From Bradyrhizobium guangzhouense (lineage in GTDB: Bacteria; Pseudomonadota; Alphaproteobacteria; Rhizobiales; Xanthobacteraceae): a DNA stretch of 64,000 bases. A program made the translations under genes and the position numbers. Position 1 is the first letter of the stretch; the number at the start of each line of letters is the position of its first letter. A model generated the notes under the pieces. The model was given only the letters and a program-made list of their open reading frames with translations. It ran no database searches and was not told where the DNA came from. Shown piece by piece: positions 41,700 to 50,218 of this stretch. Where the stretch lies: NCBI RefSeq assembly GCF_004114955.1, contig NZ_CP030053.1, forward strand, positions 4,588,001 through 4,652,000, given 5' to 3'.

Positions 41700-42592
41700 A
41701 GCCCGGCCACCTTCAGGCTCTGCCTCAGATGGGCAACACCCTTCCTGGCATAGGTCAGCGGGTGTGCCTTCTGCGGGTCCTGCTCCGCCTCGACCACGAT
41801 CCAGCCGGAATAGCCCTTGAGCTCGCGGAAGACGGCGGGGTAATCGACCATGCCGTCGCCGGGCACGGTGTAGACACCGAGCGCGCTGCCCTGCCCCAGC
41901 ACCGCATCGAGGAAGCTCCAGTCCTCGCGCCGCGCCTGCTCCATCACCGCCTGACGCACGTCCTTGGCGTGGACATGGCTGATGCGGGCGCGGTATTTTC
42001 GGGCGAGCGCGGCCGGATCGGCGCCGCCCCAGGTGGCATGGCCGGTGTCGAGCAGGAGATGAGCGGCGTCGCCGGTCGACGCCATGAAGGCGTCGATATC
42101 ATCAGCGCTTTCGACGACGGTGCCGATGTGATGATGATAGACCAGCCTGACGCCCTCGGCGAGCGTACGCTCCGCGACTTCAGTGATGCGGCGGCCGAAC
42201 TCGGCCCAGTCGCCCGACTTCATCACCGGCCGCTGTGATAGCGGCTTGCCGCGATCGCCATGGATCGCATTCGAGGTCTCGGCGAACACGAGCACTGACG
42301 ATCCCATCGCCTTGAGAAGATCGAGATGCGGGCGCAGATGCCGCATCTCCGCATCGGCATCGCGCTTCAGGAGCTCCGCCGAATACCAGCCGGAGATGCA
42401 GGCCATGGCGAAGGGCGCCAGCGCAGCTTTCAGGGCCTGCGGCTCGCGCGGAAATTTGTGACCGAGCTCCATGCCCTCAAAGCCCGCTTCGCGCGCCTCG
42501 GCAAGGCAAGTCTGAAGCGGCGTGTCGCCGCCGATCTCCTGGAGATCGTCGTTCGACCAGCCGATGGGGTTGGCGCCGATACGGATAGGCAT
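41693..42592 (-). CDS. iolE: Inosose dehydratase-like protein IolE
   Basis: A 299-residue TIM-barrel protein of the AP-endonuclease/sugar-isomerase family. GANPIGWSNDDLQEIGG at the N-terminus and the metal-ligand regions YHHHIGTVVE, DTGHATWGGADP and SHVHAKDVR match myo-inosose-2 dehydratases, which remove water from scyllo-inosose to the trione IolD uses. It is the downstream partner of iolD in the leftward direction (15 bases). No iolB or iolC gene is in the window, so the pathway is completed elsewhere or the genes serve a related polyol. Confidence 0.88.
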   Translation of the reverse strand: MPIRIGANPIGWSNDDLQEIGGDTPLQTCLAEAREAGFEGMELGHKFPREPQALKAALAPFAMACISGWYSAELLKRDADAEMRHLRPHLDLLKAMGSSVLVFAETSNAIHGDRGKPLSQRPVMKSGDWAEFGRRITEVAERTLAEGVRLVYHHHIGTVVESADDIDAFMASTGDAAHLLLDTGHATWGGADPAALARKYRARISHVHAKDVRQAVMEQARREDWSFLDAVLGQGSALGVYTVPGDGMVDYPAVFRELKGYSGWIVVEAEQDPQKAHPLTYARKGVAHLRQSLKVAGLA

Positions 42593-42607
42593 GTCGTCCT
42601 CACTCGA

Positions 42608-44449
42608 TCAGATATTGCGACGCGCGAGCGCCTCGATATAGCCGCGCCTTGCGGCTTCGACCTCGGTGCGCTCCGAGATTTCAGGCACCGCCACCTCCCA
42701 CCAATGGCCACCGGCATCGGTCGAGCGCAACGGGTCGGTGTCGATCACGACGACGCTGGTCCTGACGTGACCGCGCGCCTCCTCGAACGCCGCTTCCAGC
42801 TCGGCGATGCCGGTGACCTTGCGCGCGATCGCCCCCATCGCGGCGGCGTGGGCTGCGAAATCGATCTCGGGCAGCGTCTCGTGGCGGGCGTCGCGCAAGA
42901 GGTTGTTGAAAGGAGCACCGCCGGTCGCGTTCTGGAGGCGATTGATGCAGCCGAAGCCGCGGTTGTCGAGCACGACGATGATGAGCTTCGCACCCAACAT
43001 CACCGACGTGGCGATTTCGGAGTTCATCATCAGATAAGAGCCGTCGCCGACCATCACGATGACTTCGCGCGTGGGATCGGCGAGCTTGACGCCGAGCCCG
43101 CCCGCGATCTCGTAGCCCATGCAGGAATAGCCGTATTCCATGTGGTAGCCGCCGGGCGCGCCGGGCTGCCAGAGCTTGTGCAACTCGCCGGGCAAGCCGC
43201 CGGCGGCGCACAGCACGACATCGCTTGGCCGGCTGCGGCGCTGAACGGCGCCGATGACCTGGGCGTCGCTTGGCAAGGTGTCGTTGCCCGCAGCCAGGTA
43301 GCGCGCGGCCGTTTCCAGCCAGGCCGTGCGGCCAGCCTTGGCCTGCCCGGTCCAGACCGAAGGTGCCGTCCAGCCCTGAAGCGCGGCGCCGAGCTCCGCC
43401 AGCCCGACCTTGGCGTCGGCCACGAGCGGCTGCGCGCGATGCTTGCCGGCATCAAAGGCCTGCGTATTGAGGCCGATGATCCGGCAGGCGGGATCGGCGA
43501 ACAGCGAGCGCGAGCCGGTGGTGAAATCCTGCAAGCGGGTGCCGATCGCCAGCACGAGATCGGCCTGCCGTGCCGCATCATTGGCCGCGCCGGTGCCGGT
43601 GACGCCGATCGCGCCGAGATTGAGCTGATGATCGTGCGGCAGCGCGCTCTTGCCGGCCTGCGTTTCCGCCGCCGGGATGCCGTGCGCGATGCAGAAGGCG
43701 GCAAGATCAGCTTCCGCCTCACTATAGAGGATGCCGCCACCGGCGACGACGAGCGGGCGCTTCGCGCTCTTGAGCAGCGCTACGGCCTGCACCATTTGCG
43801 CCGCGTCGGCACGCGGGCGGCGCGGCTGCCAGACGCGCTCGGCGAAGAACCAGTCGGGATAGTCGTAGGCTTCGGTCTGCACGTCCTGGCAGAGTGCGAG
43901 CGTCACGGGTCCGCATTCGGCCGCATCGGTCAGAACCTGCATCGCGCGCTCGAAGGCGGGCATGATCTGCTCGGGCCTCGTGATGCGATCGAAATAGCGC
44001 GAGACGGGCCGGAAACAATCATTGGCGGAGACCGTGCCGTCGCCGAAATCCTCGATCTGCTGCAGCACCGGATCGGGACGGCGTCCGGCGAAGACATCAC
44101 CCGGCAGCAGCAACACCGGCACGCGATTGACGTGAGCAACGGCTGCGGCCGTCACCATATTGGTCGCGCCGGGGCCGATCGAGCTCGTCACCGCCATCAT
44201 GCGCCGGCGGCGCGAAGCCTTGGCGAAGGCGATCGCGGCATGCGCCATCGCCTGCTCGTTATGCGCGCGCAAGGTCGGCAGACGGTCTCGCACGGCATAG
44301 AGCGCCTCGCCGAGACCTGCGACATTGCCATGCCCGAAGATCGCCCAGACACCGGCGAACAGCGGCCGGTCCTGCCCGTCAATGACAGTCCTTTGCGCGG
44401 CCATCGCGGCGACGAGCGCCTGGGCCATGGTGAGCCTGATCGTCGCCAT
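42608..44449 (-). CDS. iolD: Trihydroxycyclohexanedione hydrolase IolD
   Basis: A 613-residue ThDP-dependent hydrolase. RAHNEQAMAHAAIAFAKA contains the ThDP-activating Glu, and GDGSYLMMN...VVLDN gives the ThDP/Mg motif near 450-485; SIGPGATNMVTAAAVA follows the early domain. It opens the trione ring in inositol catabolism. The ATG at 44449 has GGGAG eight bases upstream; the longer frame (to 44677) is extension. It is divergent from iolG with a 215-bp gap and lies upstream of iolE in the leftward direction. Confidence 0.92.
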   Translation of the reverse strand: MATIRLTMAQALVAAMAAQRTVIDGQDRPLFAGVWAIFGHGNVAGLGEALYAVRDRLPTLRAHNEQAMAHAAIAFAKASRRRRMMAVTSSIGPGATNMVTAAAVAHVNRVPVLLLPGDVFAGRRPDPVLQQIEDFGDGTVSANDCFRPVSRYFDRITRPEQIMPAFERAMQVLTDAAECGPVTLALCQDVQTEAYDYPDWFFAERVWQPRRPRADAAQMVQAVALLKSAKRPLVVAGGGILYSEAEADLAAFCIAHGIPAAETQAGKSALPHDHQLNLGAIGVTGTGAANDAARQADLVLAIGTRLQDFTTGSRSLFADPACRIIGLNTQAFDAGKHRAQPLVADAKVGLAELGAALQGWTAPSVWTGQAKAGRTAWLETAARYLAAGNDTLPSDAQVIGAVQRRSRPSDVVLCAAGGLPGELHKLWQPGAPGGYHMEYGYSCMGYEIAGGLGVKLADPTREVIVMVGDGSYLMMNSEIATSVMLGAKLIIVVLDNRGFGCINRLQNATGGAPFNNLLRDARHETLPEIDFAAHAAAMGAIARKVTGIAELEAAFEEARGHVRTSVVVIDTDPLRSTDAGGHWWEVAVPEISERTEVEAARRGYIEALARRNI

Positions 44450-44646
44450 CACTCGCTCCCGTTCAACCGCCAGGCGCGAACCGGCCCGTCGAGATGTTCC
44501 ATCATCGTCCTGACCGAGCGCGTGTGCTCGCGCAACTGTGTCGCGAATGTGTCGGCGTTCGATCTGATCTGATGTTGCGCGGCGGTTGATGACATCGCGA
44601 AGTGCAGGCTCCGACCTTGACTGGGCGGCGCAGAGAATGGAATGCT

Positions 44647-44656
44647 TATTCGAATA
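44647..44656. promoter_or_regulatory. Perfect palindrome upstream of iolG
   Basis: TATTCGAATA equals its reverse complement and lies nine bases before the first possible iolG ATG. Together with GGAAT to its left it may form a regulator site in the divergent iolD-iolG region; the regulator is unknown. Confidence 0.35.
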
Positions 44657-44664
44657 GTCAAGCA

Positions 44665-45669
44665 ATGATGATGACAATGCGGTTTGGACTTCTCGGCGCC
44701 GGCAGGATCGGGCGCATTCACGGTCTCAATGTCGCGGCGCGCGGCGATGCGCGGCTGGTCGCGGTGGCCGACGCCTCGAACGAGGCCGCGTCCTCGCTCG
44801 CACAGGCGACAGGCGCGAAGGTGGCCGCTGCGGATGCGATCATCGGCGATGCCGGCATCGACGCCATCCTGATCTGTACGCCGACCGACACGCATGCCGA
44901 CCTGATCGAGGCTGCCGTCTCGGCCGGCAAGGCGGTGTTCTGCGAGAAACCGGTCGACCTTGATTCGGATCGCATTCGCCGATGCCTGGCCACGGTCGCG
45001 ACATCAGGCAAGCCGCTGATGATCGGCTTCAACCGCCGCTTCGATCCGAACTTTGCGGCGCTGGAGAAGCGCCTGCGCAGCGGTGAGGCCGGCGAGATCG
45101 AGATCGTCAGCGTGATCTCGCGCGATCCCGGGCCGCCGCCGGTCGATTATGTGAAACGCTCAGGCGGCCTGTTCCGCGACATGATGATCCATGATTTCGA
45201 CATGGCGCGCTTCCTGCTGGCTGAAGAGCCGGTCGAGGTGTTCGCGCTCGGCTCGGCGCTGGTGGACAAGGCCATCGGTGAAGCCGGCGACGTCGATACC
45301 GCCGCCGTGGTCATGAAGACGGCGAGCGGGCGCATCGCACAGATCTCGAATTCGCGCCGCGCCACCTACGGCTACGACCAGCGCATCGAGGTGCACGGCT
45401 CGAAGGGCATGCTGAGGGCCGGCAATATCCACGAAACGACGGTCGAGATCGCGACCGGCCAGGGCTTCCGCGCCGATCCGGTGCAGAACTTCTTCCTCGA
45501 ACGCTATGCCGCCGCCTATCGCGCCGAGCTCGCGGCCTTCATCGATGCCTGTAGCGGCAAGGCGGCGCCCTCGCCGACCGGTCTCGACGGGCTGCGCGCC
45601 CAGATGCTCGCCGACGCGGCGACCGAGTCGGCCCGCACCGGCCGCCCCGTCGCGATCAGGTCCGCCTGA
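44665..45669 (+). CDS. iolG: Inositol 2-dehydrogenase-type Gfo/Idh oxidoreductase
   Basis: A 334-residue NAD-dependent oxidoreductase. FGLLGAGRIGRIH is the Rossmann motif, FCEKPVDLD has the catalytic lysine, and RDMMIHDFDMARFLL is the usual motif of inositol 2-dehydrogenases. It oxidises myo-inositol to 2-keto-myo-inositol (scyllo-inosose), the substrate of IolE. Four possible ATGs (44665, 44668, 44671, 44677) start the gene; MRFGLLGAG at 44677 is the most minimal. It is divergent from iolD. The next gene begins two bases after its stop. Confidence 0.85.
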   Translation: MMMTMRFGLLGAGRIGRIHGLNVAARGDARLVAVADASNEAASSLAQATGAKVAAADAIIGDAGIDAILICTPTDTHADLIEAAVSAGKAVFCEKPVDLDSDRIRRCLATVATSGKPLMIGFNRRFDPNFAALEKRLRSGEAGEIEIVSVISRDPGPPPVDYVKRSGGLFRDMMIHDFDMARFLLAEEPVEVFALGSALVDKAIGEAGDVDTAAVVMKTASGRIAQISNSRRATYGYDQRIEVHGSKGMLRAGNIHETTVEIATGQGFRADPVQNFFLERYAAAYRAELAAFIDACSGKAAPSPTGLDGLRAQMLADAATESARTGRPVAIRSA

Positions 45670-45671
45670 CC

Positions 45672-46454
45672 ATGACGCCTGCCGAGCTCATGCTGCGCCG
45701 CTATGCGGCCCAGGGCCTTGCCGCCGAGGCCGGGCGCATCGCGCTCGACTATTTCGGCCGCAAGGAAAGCCTCGGCGTCACGATGAAGGGTGCGCAGGAC
45801 TGGCTCACCGTCGCGGACGGCACTGTCGAGGACTTTCTCCGTGCGCGGCTGTCGGAGCTTTTCCCTGGCGACACCGTCATCGGCGAGGAAGGCGGCGGCG
45901 AGGCCAGCGATGCGGTCTGGATCCTCGATCCGATCGACGGCACCGCCAACTTCGCCCGCGGAGATCGCAATTGGTGCATCTCCATCGGCTTCCTGCTCAA
46001 CCGCGAGCCGACGATCGGCATCGTCGCCGCGCCATCATTGGGCGAGCTCTATGTCGCGCAGCGCGGCCAGGGCGTGACGCTGAACGGGCAGAAGATCGCC
46101 GTCTCTGATACCGATGACATCAGGCGCGCCTCTTTGGAACTGGGCTGGTCGCCCCGTCTTCCCTCGCAGCGCTATCTCGACGTGATGAGCCGCGCTTATG
46201 CTGCCGGCTGCTCAATCAAGCGCGCCGGCTCCGGCACTTTGGGCCTCTGCAACGTCGCCAACGGGCGCACCGACGGCTACGCCGAGTTGCACATCAACGC
46301 CTGGGACGTTGCCGCCGGCATGGTGATCGTTGGCGAAGCCGGCGGCTGGGTCAGCGACTTCTTCGCCGGTGACGGCATCAGCAAGGGCAACCCGATCCTG
46401 TGCTGCACGCCGGCGCTGGCGTCGCAGCTCAACGACATCACCGGGATTAGCTAG
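45672..46454 (+). CDS. Inositol monophosphatase-family phosphatase
   Basis: A 260-residue Mg-dependent phosphatase of the IMPase/HisN family. The metal motifs GEEGGG (about 71-76), DPIDGTANF (about 86-94) and NAWDVAAG (about 210-217) are intact. It removes phosphate from inositol phosphate or another sugar/polyol phosphate in the cytoplasm. The start is coupled to iolG (two-base gap), so it should work in the same pathway, giving free inositol or a similar polyol; histidinol phosphatase is an alternative family member. Confidence 0.9.
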   Translation: MTPAELMLRRYAAQGLAAEAGRIALDYFGRKESLGVTMKGAQDWLTVADGTVEDFLRARLSELFPGDTVIGEEGGGEASDAVWILDPIDGTANFARGDRNWCISIGFLLNREPTIGIVAAPSLGELYVAQRGQGVTLNGQKIAVSDTDDIRRASLELGWSPRLPSQRYLDVMSRAYAAGCSIKRAGSGTLGLCNVANGRTDGYAELHINAWDVAAGMVIVGEAGGWVSDFFAGDGISKGNPILCCTPALASQLNDITGIS

Positions 46455-46530
46455 TCTATTGCTTTGAAGCCGTAGAGGCGCGCCACCGCCGCCCCTCGCG
46501 ATTCCCACGGCCCGATTGTATCATCCGGGC

Positions 46531-47631
46531 ATGAGCGACTCCGATGCCGTGGACGGCGACGCGCCGCGCGTTCGCAAGATCATCCATATCGACATGGATG
46601 CCTTTTACGCATCCGTGGAACAGCGCGACAATCCCGAGCTGCGCGGCAAGCCCGTCGCTGTCGGTGGTTCGGCCGAGCGCGGCGTGGTCGCAGCCGCAAG
46701 CTATGAAGCGCGCAAATTCGGCGTTCGGTCCGCGATGGCGTCGGTGACCGCGAAGCGGCAATGTCCCGACCTGATTTTCGTGAAGCCCCGCTTCGAGGTC
46801 TACAAGGCGATCAGCCGGCAGATCCGTGAGATTTTTGCCGAGCATACTGAAATCATCGAGCCGCTGTCGCTCGACGAGGCCTATCTCGACGTGACGGAGA
46901 ACCTGCAAGGCATCCCGCTTGCCCGTGACGTCGCGCTGCGGATCCGCGAGAAGATCAAGGCCGAGACTGGCCTCAACGCGTCGGCGGGCATCTCCTACAA
47001 CAAGTTCCTGGCAAAGCTCGCCTCCGATCACCGCAAGCCCAACGGCCAGTTCGTGATCTCGCCCGAAATGGGGCCCGCCTTCGTGGAGACGCTGCCCGTC
47101 GGCAAGTTCCACGGGATCGGACCGGCGACCAGCGCAAAGATGAATGCGCTCGGCCTGTTCACCGGTCTCGACATCCGCAACCAGACGCTCGAATTCATGA
47201 ACGCGAATTTCGGCAAGTCGGGCGCCTATTACTATTGGATATCGCGCGGTGTCGATGAAAGACCGGTGCGGGCCAACCGGATCCGCAAGTCGATCGGTGC
47301 CGAGACCACGTTCTCGACCGATCTTTCCGATTTCGACGCGCTTGTCGTCGAGCTTCGTCCGCTCGTCGACAAGGTCTGGCGCCACTGCGAGACATCGGGC
47401 AGCCGGGGCCGCACCGTGACCTTGAAGATCAAGTTCGCCGACTTCGAGATCATCACGCGCAGCAGATCCGTGCTCGCAGCGGTCGCAGCACGGGACGAGC
47501 TGGAGCGCCTTGCCTGCGGCCTGCTCGAGGTCGAGATGCCCCTGCCCAAACGGGTCAGGCTGCTGGGCGTCTCGCTGTCATCGCTCCAGGTCGGAGACGA
47601 TGCCGAGCCGCAACTGACGTTGGAAATTTGA
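46531..47631 (+). CDS. dinB: DNA polymerase IV (Y-family)
   Basis: A 366-residue translesion polymerase. IIHIDMDAFYASVEQRDNPE (about 16-35) gives the first catalytic Asp, SLDEAYLDVT the second and Glu, with GISYNKFLAKLASDHRKPNG following. It bypasses damaged bases at a fork. The ATG at 46531 was chosen over a TTG at 46516; a weak ribosome binding site is present for either. It is convergent with the FAN1-like nuclease gene (24-base gap). The short upstream region shows no LexA-type box, in contrast to the nuclease gene. Confidence 0.95.
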   Translation: MSDSDAVDGDAPRVRKIIHIDMDAFYASVEQRDNPELRGKPVAVGGSAERGVVAAASYEARKFGVRSAMASVTAKRQCPDLIFVKPRFEVYKAISRQIREIFAEHTEIIEPLSLDEAYLDVTENLQGIPLARDVALRIREKIKAETGLNASAGISYNKFLAKLASDHRKPNGQFVISPEMGPAFVETLPVGKFHGIGPATSAKMNALGLFTGLDIRNQTLEFMNANFGKSGAYYYWISRGVDERPVRANRIRKSIGAETTFSTDLSDFDALVVELRPLVDKVWRHCETSGSRGRTVTLKIKFADFEIITRSRSVLAAVAARDELERLACGLLEVEMPLPKRVRLLGVSLSSLQVGDDAEPQLTLEI

Positions 47632-47655
47632 TCCAGGCGCCGGGGATTCGAAGGA

Positions 47656-49821
47656 TCACGCCGCGATCTCTTCCGCCCTGCTCCCGCTCCCGCTCTCGTC
47701 GCGCTTCGCATTGATCAAATTGAGAAGATGCGCGGCCGCGCGGGCGTCGCACAGAGCACGGTGGTGGTCCTTCAGCTCGATATTGTAGGCCCGGGTGAGC
47801 TTACCAAGCCCGTAAGACTTATGACCCGGGTAATGCCGACGCATGCTCGCGCAGGTGCAGAGCTTTGGAAAGCGGAAGCGGCGTTCGAGGCGCTCGTATT
47901 CCGCGGCAATGAAGCCGTAGTCGAAATTGACGTTGTGGGCGACGAAAACGCCATCAGCCATGAACTGCATGAAGCTGTCGGCGACCTCCGCGAACAACGG
48001 CGCATTGCGCACCATCTCGTTGGTGATGCCGGTCAACGCGACGATCTTGGCCGGGATCGATCGCTGGGGATTGATCAGCGAATGCCACTCGGCCACGACC
48101 TCGTGATTGCGGATCTTGACGGCACCGATCTCGGTGATGCGATCCCCGCCGGTCCAGCCGCCGGTGGTCTCGATGTCCACGACGACATAGTCCTGGTCCG
48201 GATCAAAACGGAAATCGGCGCGGCCGATCTCGGCAGGGATACCGGCGTTGCCGAGCTGGCGAAGCCGCGTCAGCTGGTTGCGCCTGATGACGTCACCCTC
48301 GGCCTTCACTTCCATGAACGAGACGGCACCATCAGCCACAAGCATGAGATCGGGGAAGCCATCGCGCATCGCGCGATAGTCCTCGCACATCAGACGGAGC
48401 ATCGTGGCGAGGCCATCAGCACTGGTGCCCGCAAGCAGCGCGCGGAGTGCATCCATATCGACATGGTCCCAGGCGAACACGCCATTCGGCTTGCCCCATT
48501 TCGCAGCGACGATACGCAGGATCTGGGGCAGCGCGGAGCGCGACGCGACGGCCGCCAGCTTCGCCTCGATTTGAGGCGAGAACATCTGCGCAAAGGTTTT
48601 GTCCTTCAGGCAGTGCGGCATCCAATCGAAGCCGCTGTGCAGCTGTCCGGATTCGAACAGCTCGTCCCAGAACAGCAATCCGAACAGGCAGTGCCAGAGC
48701 GTGTTTTCGGCGTGGAAGACCTCGAGGCCCTGCCGGCGCAAGACGCCCGCAATGCCGGCCTCCGGGCTGCCGCGCCAGGTGTCGTCCACCCGGAGCGTTC
48801 GTCCAGCCCGCAGTAACGCGGTGCACAAGCCGGTCCGGCGCCCATCGAACTTCCGGGCATAGAAATCGCTTGCGAAGACGAACTCGTCGTCGCTGGCGGG
48901 ATCATCGATCATGCGCCGCAACAGTTCCTCGGCGGCGTCCTTGTCGCCTTCCGCGTAGAGCAGCCGGGCGACACGCTCATTGCATTCGGCCGAGGATCCG
49001 GCGCGATAAAGCTGCACCGCGAGCGCGGCCTCGCCCTTCTTCTCGAAGTGCAGACCCGCTTTGTGGGCCGCGCGGCTGCGCAGATCCACGGCGTAATCCG
49101 TCGGGCAGGCAGGACCGCCGAGAATGTCGGCAACGGACTTGCGATATACCTCGTCGGATTTGGCCTCGAGGTGGCGCAGCAGGCGCGCGTAGTGGAAGCA
49201 GGCCCTCGCCTCGTCCGCGTCGGCAAACCGGGCGCTGAAATCCGCCTGGTCGTTGGTGCGCAGGATGCCGAGGTCGCGCAGCGCGAAATTCTTGAGATTG
49301 TTCTCTGTCTTGCCGAAATAGAGATAGAGCAGGAACTCCAGCGGCTCGGTGTCGCCGAGCGCGATGAAGGCCCCACCACCAAAGTGCTGGAAGGCCGTGC
49401 CGAACGACAGGTTGGCGAGACAATACTCCGACAGCTTGGCCTTCGGCCACGAGGCCCTGACATCGCTCATGCCGGCTGCCTTTGCGCCGTCGAACAGATC
49501 GGGCTTTGCAAGGCACGCCAGGAACGCAGCGTAATCCTGCTCGCTCAGGCCTCGAACATAACCGGCGATGCCAAGCTCCCCCAACGCGCCGATGGGATCG
49601 GCGATCTCGGCGTATTTGAACGTGGAGGGATTGAAGACCGTGCCGTTCCGGTTGACCATCCGGATGAACAGGCACTGGGCGTCCTTCGACAGCGAGGAGA
49701 AGCGAGCGACAAATGCCCGATGCCTGTCGGCCAGCACCGGACCGTAGCTCTCGCACACGAAGCTGAGCATCTCCGTGAAGTGGTCGTGATAATAGTAGAC
49801 CGGCAGGACAGGCAGCGTCAT
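47656..49821 (-). CDS. FAN1-like VRR-NUC nuclease fused to a DEDDh (DnaQ-type) exonuclease
   Basis: A 721-residue protein. Residues about 1-430 resemble the helical SAP/TPR-like region of FAN1-type nucleases. About 485-520 is a VRR-NUC PD-(D/E)xK site: Pro490-Asp491 in GFPDLML, Glu504-x-Lys506 in MEVKAEGD and Gln516. Residues about 543-705 are an exonuclease of the DnaQ/RNase T family: Asp549/Glu551 in VDIETTG, Asp634 in NVNFDYG, His687 and Asp692 in DHHRALCDA. FAN1 nucleases process interstrand cross-link and flap DNA, here with an added 3'-5' exonuclease. A LexA-type box is 75 bases upstream. Convergent with dinB. Family call strong; exact substrate inferred. Confidence 0.87.
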   Translation of the reverse strand: MTLPVLPVYYYHDHFTEMLSFVCESYGPVLADRHRAFVARFSSLSKDAQCLFIRMVNRNGTVFNPSTFKYAEIADPIGALGELGIAGYVRGLSEQDYAAFLACLAKPDLFDGAKAAGMSDVRASWPKAKLSEYCLANLSFGTAFQHFGGGAFIALGDTEPLEFLLYLYFGKTENNLKNFALRDLGILRTNDQADFSARFADADEARACFHYARLLRHLEAKSDEVYRKSVADILGGPACPTDYAVDLRSRAAHKAGLHFEKKGEAALAVQLYRAGSSAECNERVARLLYAEGDKDAAEELLRRMIDDPASDDEFVFASDFYARKFDGRRTGLCTALLRAGRTLRVDDTWRGSPEAGIAGVLRRQGLEVFHAENTLWHCLFGLLFWDELFESGQLHSGFDWMPHCLKDKTFAQMFSPQIEAKLAAVASRSALPQILRIVAAKWGKPNGVFAWDHVDMDALRALLAGTSADGLATMLRLMCEDYRAMRDGFPDLMLVADGAVSFMEVKAEGDVIRRNQLTRLRQLGNAGIPAEIGRADFRFDPDQDYVVVDIETTGGWTGGDRITEIGAVKIRNHEVVAEWHSLINPQRSIPAKIVALTGITNEMVRNAPLFAEVADSFMQFMADGVFVAHNVNFDYGFIAAEYERLERRFRFPKLCTCASMRRHYPGHKSYGLGKLTRAYNIELKDHHRALCDARAAAHLLNLINAKRDESGSGSRAEEIAA

Positions 49822-50218
49822 CGGCGCTTCGCTCTCGGCGCGGCGTCGCGCGATCCCGCTCTGATCGAAGTTCCCCGTGATTCCTTGATGTTCATGTTCG
49901 ACTTCTGTTCTTTTCGCCCGATAGTGTCAAGCTTGGAACTTCGCGATCCCGCGCCCATTCCGAGGCCGCCGTTCAGCGACAACCAGGGCGCGTGAGCGCG
50001 CCTATTGCAGCGCGGGACGATTTGCGACGCACCATTCAAAATGAGACTGCCCGTTAAGCCGTACACGGCTCCGACGCGTGCGCCGTATCCGAGTTCGGTT
50101 AGCCTTCATCCCAAGAAATCGTCGAAGACCCGTTGGCCTTGCAAGCACGTCGCATCGAGCGGCGGACGCGTGAGGGTGCGGTGAAAAACAGCGACAAGAA
50201 CGCCCAGGGAGGAGAGCA
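49822..50218. other. Divergent intergenic region, nuclease and binding-protein genes
   Basis: No gene is supported in these 397 bases. The left part contains the LexA-type box (49896-49910) and TTGACA of the minus strand (49925-49930) for the nuclease gene. The right part leads to the binding-protein gene, with GGAGGAG just before 50219; I see no clear promoter for that operon. Confidence 0.6.
49896..49910 (-). promoter_or_regulatory. Alphaproteobacterial LexA (SOS) box
   Basis: GTTC-GACTTCT-GTTC on the plus strand (GAAC-N7-GAAC on the minus strand) is the alphaproteobacterial LexA direct-repeat box. It lies 75 bases upstream of the nuclease ATG and 15-29 bases downstream of a TTGACA (49925-49930, minus strand), so it would cover the -10 region. 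Confidence 0.7.

Noticed and set aside
42326..44572. 748-codon plus-strand frame over iolE and iolD
   Set aside because: The minus-strand genes carry full family motifs; the plus frame is a shadow.
46455..46530. LexA box upstream of dinB
   Set aside because: No GTTC-N7-GTTC or GAAC-N7-GAAC occurs in this gap, unlike the nuclease promoter.
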